From Paenibacillus sp. FSL K6-3182 (GTDB lineage Bacteria; Bacillota; Bacilli; Paenibacillales; Paenibacillaceae), in the NCBI RefSeq assembly GCF_037976325.1, contig NZ_CP150265.1, forward strand, positions 6,213,001-6,277,000: a stretch of DNA of 64,000 bases, given 5' to 3'. Numbering within the stretch: position 1 is the stretch's first letter; each line of letters begins with the position of its first letter. A model generated the notes under the pieces. That model made no database searches. It saw nothing but the letters and a program-made list of their open reading frames with translations, and was not told the origin of the DNA. A program made the position numbers and the translations under genes. Below are positions 60,725 through 64,000 of this stretch, one piece after another.

Positions 60725-63094
60725 CTACTTTCCTTCATCACCGGCGATCACCTGAACATTAGTGTATACTGCCTTATTATCACTTGTACTAGCTGGATTG
60801 CTTAGTGCCAAGCCGATATAGACATCATCATTCATAAACGTTTCAAAACTGCTGACTACCGTCCAGTCCACTCCATTATTTGAAATTGAACCGGTAAATA
60901 CATTGCCGCTGCGATTCAGCTTAAGCCACAATGGCGGACTACCAGCCATCGTCTGATCGACGGTGCCTCCCCCTTCATTTTCCCGATATTGAAAGGTGGC
61001 TCCATTAACTGGCGTAACCATCATGTCTACATGCTTAGCGTCCACGTCCAGCGTCTCACGAATCATCAAGCCTGCTTTGGCCCACTCACTCATTTCTTCC
61101 ATCACAGTCACTTGCGCTATAATCTCCCCATCCCCATGCCATGGCTTATAAATATAATTTAATAGATCATTATTTCCCCAAATATCGGTTGAACTTCCTG
61201 TTAACGTGAATGTCTCGTCCGCCGCATTATAGGATGCATCGCCAGACTTCAACCCGATATTTCTAGCTTTCCAAGGCTGTGGAAGAACAGCATCATAATC
61301 ATGCTCCACAGGCGGCTCCCAGCCTGCAGTTGGCCAAGCTCTTCTCGCATCGATTGCTTTAAGCACATTCCAATCCCAAGCGCCATAATTAAAGTAAGAG
61401 AGATGTGTAATAGCAGGAAAGTTCTCTCGAATTCCGCCATACACCGCTTGATATTCGTCATCCGTCCAATTGTCATCGAGCGTCGGCACGATCGCTACTC
61501 CAGAACCAACAAGGAACGATGTATCGGATAAAATCCCGTTCTCGTCATAAACCCATTCCTCATCAAATCCCCAATCATCGAAATAAGCCATCGGAGCGAC
61601 AAAATTTACTGCATCCTTGAACTTCGCAGCATTCTGGCCAACCTCAACGAATTCAGGAGGCAAAATGAAAACGCCCAGCTCCATACCCGCTTTAATCTGG
61701 TCGATATCCTCACGAACATCCTGCACATAGCCGCCGATTTGATCCGTTCTCCATTCATTCCATTCATTCCTGCGAGTAGAATCTTCATCAAAGTTAATAT
61801 CCAGCGGCGAATATCCGTATATGCTCTCGTACAGGTTAACCGTGTAGCTGCTTACATCCATATTGTAATTATCGAATCTCAACCAATCGAGAACTACGCC
61901 ATCTATATCATAATTGCTTACGACCTCTTCAATAATCGAGCGCTCATAAGCTTGAACATCGGGATGGATCGGGTTGACGAAATACTCGCTGCCATTCGAT
62001 CCAGTATAAGGAACTGCATTACCATCTACTAAAGCGTGCATCTGCCAGCTAGGATCCTTATGAAAGGCTGCCTGATCATGGAACTGAGGAATCCATGCAC
62101 GAACCTCGATACCCTTCTGATGCGCCTGCGTAATCACTTGCGAAAGAGCATCAAAGCTCTCATAGCCATCGGCTATAGGGGCGATCGCACTGTTGTAGAA
62201 TACATGGCCTGAAGGCACTTCATCGTCTTCGTCCTGCTTGACACTCATATTAATGATATCCACATTGTTCTTAACGGCTTGCTCAACAAAGTCCGCTACA
62301 TCACTTGCACTCCGAAACTGGTTAACCGTTCGTACCGTAATCTCGGTTTTGAACGGCGTGTTCTCTTCTTCAACTGGCGAGGTTACTCCCCCGTTGCCGT
62401 TCCCTCCATTATTGACGCCGCTATTGCCGTTTCCACCAACATTCCCGTTTTCCGGTTTGATGGGAAGTTGGCTTAATTTAACTTGCAGCGAACGGTCCAG
62501 GATAACCACCAGCTCCGCACGTGTCAATGGATTCAAAGGCTTAAATGTGTTTGCAGAATTATAGCCGCGCATTATACCTTGAATGACCACATTACTAATA
62601 GCTTCCTTGGCCCATTCAGCAAATTGTTCACTATCCGAAAACTCCATCATCGCTGCTGTTTTATCCACTTGCAATTGAAGCAGCCGACTTATAACTACAG
62701 CCGCTTGCTGCCTTGTAATGAACTCTCGCGGCGCGAATTTCTTTGCACTCTTGCCGCTGATATAACCCGCTGCGACAGCCTTTGCAACATCTTGATAAAA
62801 CCAACTATGCTTAGGCACATCCTGGAAGGTCAGCTCCGATTCATTCGTGAATTGAAAGGATCGATTAACAAGCGCCACAAATTCGGCTCTCGTTAAAAGC
62901 TGATCCGGCTGAATTGAACCATCCCCGTAGCCTTTCAACCAACCCTTATCCATCCATTCTGTTAATTCCTTATTAGCCCAATGATCGACAATATCCCGTT
63001 CCGATTCTGCCTCCGCTGCAAAGCTAAATGAAGTGAATAACATACTAAAGATGAGCATTAATGCAGCGATCCTATATGATTTCAAATGACTCAT
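60725..63094 (-). CDS. SLH-anchored GHL10 glycosylhydrolase-like protein with C-terminal beta-sandwich domain
   Basis: 789 residues. Signal peptide ~1-27. Three SLH repeats at ~31-75, ~90-133 and ~150-200. An Asn/Gly-rich linker at ~217-237. A GHL10/PF02638 TIM barrel at ~250-590 with 'YDIDGVVLDWLRFDNY' (D398, D403, D408) and 'NFVAPMAYFDDWG'. The C-terminal ~180 residues resemble DUF1349/concanavalin-type domains ('WAKAGLMIRE', 'DDVYIGLALSNP'). ATG 63094 after AGGGGGGCCGGAGC. Surface-displayed and possibly a glycan hydrolase; the catalytic barrel is related to that of the edge gene at 1-1459. It follows a binding-protein gene by 44 bases. Confidence 0.88.
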   Translation of the reverse strand: MSHLKSYRIAALMLIFSMLFTSFSFAAEAESERDIVDHWANKELTEWMDKGWLKGYGDGSIQPDQLLTRAEFVALVNRSFQFTNESELTFQDVPKHSWFYQDVAKAVAAGYISGKSAKKFAPREFITRQQAAVVISRLLQLQVDKTAAMMEFSDSEQFAEWAKEAISNVVIQGIMRGYNSANTFKPLNPLTRAELVVILDRSLQVKLSQLPIKPENGNVGGNGNSGVNNGGNGNGGVTSPVEEENTPFKTEITVRTVNQFRSASDVADFVEQAVKNNVDIINMSVKQDEDDEVPSGHVFYNSAIAPIADGYESFDALSQVITQAHQKGIEVRAWIPQFHDQAAFHKDPSWQMHALVDGNAVPYTGSNGSEYFVNPIHPDVQAYERSIIEEVVSNYDIDGVVLDWLRFDNYNMDVSSYTVNLYESIYGYSPLDINFDEDSTRRNEWNEWRTDQIGGYVQDVREDIDQIKAGMELGVFILPPEFVEVGQNAAKFKDAVNFVAPMAYFDDWGFDEEWVYDENGILSDTSFLVGSGVAIVPTLDDNWTDDEYQAVYGGIRENFPAITHLSYFNYGAWDWNVLKAIDARRAWPTAGWEPPVEHDYDAVLPQPWKARNIGLKSGDASYNAADETFTLTGSSTDIWGNNDLLNYIYKPWHGDGEIIAQVTVMEEMSEWAKAGLMIRETLDVDAKHVDMMVTPVNGATFQYRENEGGGTVDQTMAGSPPLWLKLNRSGNVFTGSISNNGVDWTVVSSFETFMNDDVYIGLALSNPASTSDNKAVYTNVQVIAGDEGK

Positions 63095-63138
63095 GCTCCG
63101 GCCCCCCTATTGTAGATCTGGGTTACACCTTGCTCCAC

Positions 63139-64000
63139 TCAATATTCGGCATTAATTTTCTTAACATTCGCCTGCCATTTCTCCGTTTTAAATTCGAGCA
63201 GCCGCTCCAGCCCTGCTTTTTCTGCGTCATTTGCTGTTTTCTCTAAGATGGATGCGACCTCATCATCAGATTTAGCAAACACCATATTCGCAAAGGCTAC
63301 TGTGAAAATATCAGATATCTGCTGTGAGATAATGCCGAGCTCTGAATCAGGCAGCGGATCCACATTGACGAATTCGGTAATGTCCTTCGATGTCGCCCAA
63401 GTGACAGAGCTTTGCGCTATCGTCTCCCATGATCTTAGCTTCTCCGACAAGGCCATCTCCAAGCTTACCTTGGCTTTATCGATAAAGGTCGTGTTGCCCG
63501 CCCAGTTGAAATCTTCGAATTTTCTCATCGTTTCCGACCGCTTATTGACGTCCCCATTTTTATAGTTTTCATTCGGAATTGGCGATCCATCCTCATTTTG
63601 CTCATCCCAATAAAGGCCTTGCGGTCCGAAGAATAGAACCTTCTGTCCTTCAGGCCCTGTAAGCCAGTCATAATAAGCGAAGATTGCTTCGGGATCCTTG
63701 GCTTCGGTCGTAATTACGTTGACATTCCATCCTAAGCTCTCGAATCCACTCACAAAAATATTCTTTTTGTCCAATCCAGCTTTATGAATCGGCCAAATAA
63801 TTTCGTATCCACCGTCTGGTTTGACCTTAGTCAATTCACGATGCCCTTCTGCTCCGTAAGTTGTAATATTCGATTCGATCATAACAGCCACTCGGCCAGT
63901 GTTTACTTTTTCTTTGACTGCATCCTGGGTTTGTGTAATAGCATCTTGGGTAATCAGTCTCTCTCGGAATAGCTTGCTAATATACTTCATCGTTTCCTGA
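63139..64000 (-). CDS. extracellular solute-binding protein, C-terminal part (5' end outside window)
   Basis: About 287 codons are visible; the frame stays open to the right edge, so the start and signal peptide lie outside. LplA-type features include 'FAYYDWLTGPEGQKVLFFG', 'GLYWDEQNEDGSPIPNENY' and a Lys/Glu-rich end, 'WQANVKKINAEY'. It is probably the binding protein of another LplB/YtcP-type importer encoded to the right, with the SLH-GHL10 enzyme as the next gene of the operon. Confidence 0.88.
   Translation of the reverse strand, partial: QETMKYISKLFRERLITQDAITQTQDAVKEKVNTGRVAVMIESNITTYGAEGHRELTKVKPDGGYEIIWPIHKAGLDKKNIFVSGFESLGWNVNVITTEAKDPEAIFAYYDWLTGPEGQKVLFFGPQGLYWDEQNEDGSPIPNENYKNGDVNKRSETMRKFEDFNWAGNTTFIDKAKVSLEMALSEKLRSWETIAQSSVTWATSKDITEFVNVDPLPDSELGIISQQISDIFTVAFANMVFAKSDDEVASILEKTANDAEKAGLERLLEFKTEKWQANVKKINAEY

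Noticed and set aside
1..64000. CRISPR arrays, tRNA/rRNA genes, insertion sequences, prophage or attachment sites
   Set aside because: No regularly spaced repeats, no transposase or integrase frames, and no recognisable RNA gene on either strand; the four-unit repeat at 27604-27787 is too degenerate and irregular for CRISPR.

Overview
The window looks like chromosomal DNA of a spore-former-type Firmicute of the Paenibacillaceae (Paenibacillus/Cohnella-like). The evidence is strong GGAGG ribosome binding sites, lipoprotein sugar-binding proteins with LplB/YtcP-type permeases, YesM/YesN-type two-component systems, S-layer-homology (SLH) anchored enzymes, and gene content recalling the Bacillus subtilis yte/ytd/ytc pectin region. 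No rRNA, tRNA, CRISPR array, transposase or prophage gene was seen. Nearly every gene serves uptake and breakdown of plant-type glycans.

Layout. Region 1 (1-15120): a GHL10 glycosidase cut by the left edge, a sugar-binding protein, two permeases, and a YesM/YesN pair preceded by a second, permease-less binding protein. Next is an operon of two xylose-isomerase-like TIM-barrel proteins, a Gfo/Idh/MocA oxidoreductase and an FAD oxidoreductase. Region 2 (15840-27341): binding protein, two permeases, YesN/YesM pair, GH3 glycosidase, Gfo/Idh/MocA oxidoreductase and TIM-barrel protein. Region 3 (27913-32267): a sugar-acid operon (FAH-family hydrolase, SDR, split UxaA-type dehydratase) with a divergent AraC regulator. 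Region 4 (32402-44146): a lone phytanoyl-CoA-dioxygenase-like gene, then a long pectin-type operon of LplB/YtcP permeases, binding protein, membrane-bound AraC regulator (YtdP-like), PL22-like lyase, GH105 hydrolase, an unrecognised 570-residue protein and a NodB deacetylase. Region 5 (44566-60561): a 1701-residue SLH-anchored GH-A-like enzyme, an esterase-like hydrolase, two MDR dehydrogenases, an SGNH hydrolase, two permeases, a binding protein, and a divergent YesM/YesN pair. Region 6 (60725-64000): an SLH-GHL10 protein and a binding protein cut by the right edge.

The main discovery is regulatory. Each of the three YesM/YesN systems is accompanied by a private, duplicated, operator-like sequence found upstream of two separate operons. 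These are 5042-5104 with 15195-15257, 19446-19477 with 27425-27456, and 49738-49783 with 57071-57116. Within each of the first and third pairs, spacing to other promoter elements is identical to the base. The pairs contain 21-22 bp direct-repeat periodicity, as expected for AraC-type proteins, and assign the catabolic operons to specific sensors. The YtdP-type operon has its own pair of about 25-bp direct repeats. A second notable point is a YtcP-type permease gene whose only well-placed start codon is CTG (43143).

Start sites were chosen from ribosome binding sites and overlaps and often differ from the longest open frame. Substrates are inferences throughout.
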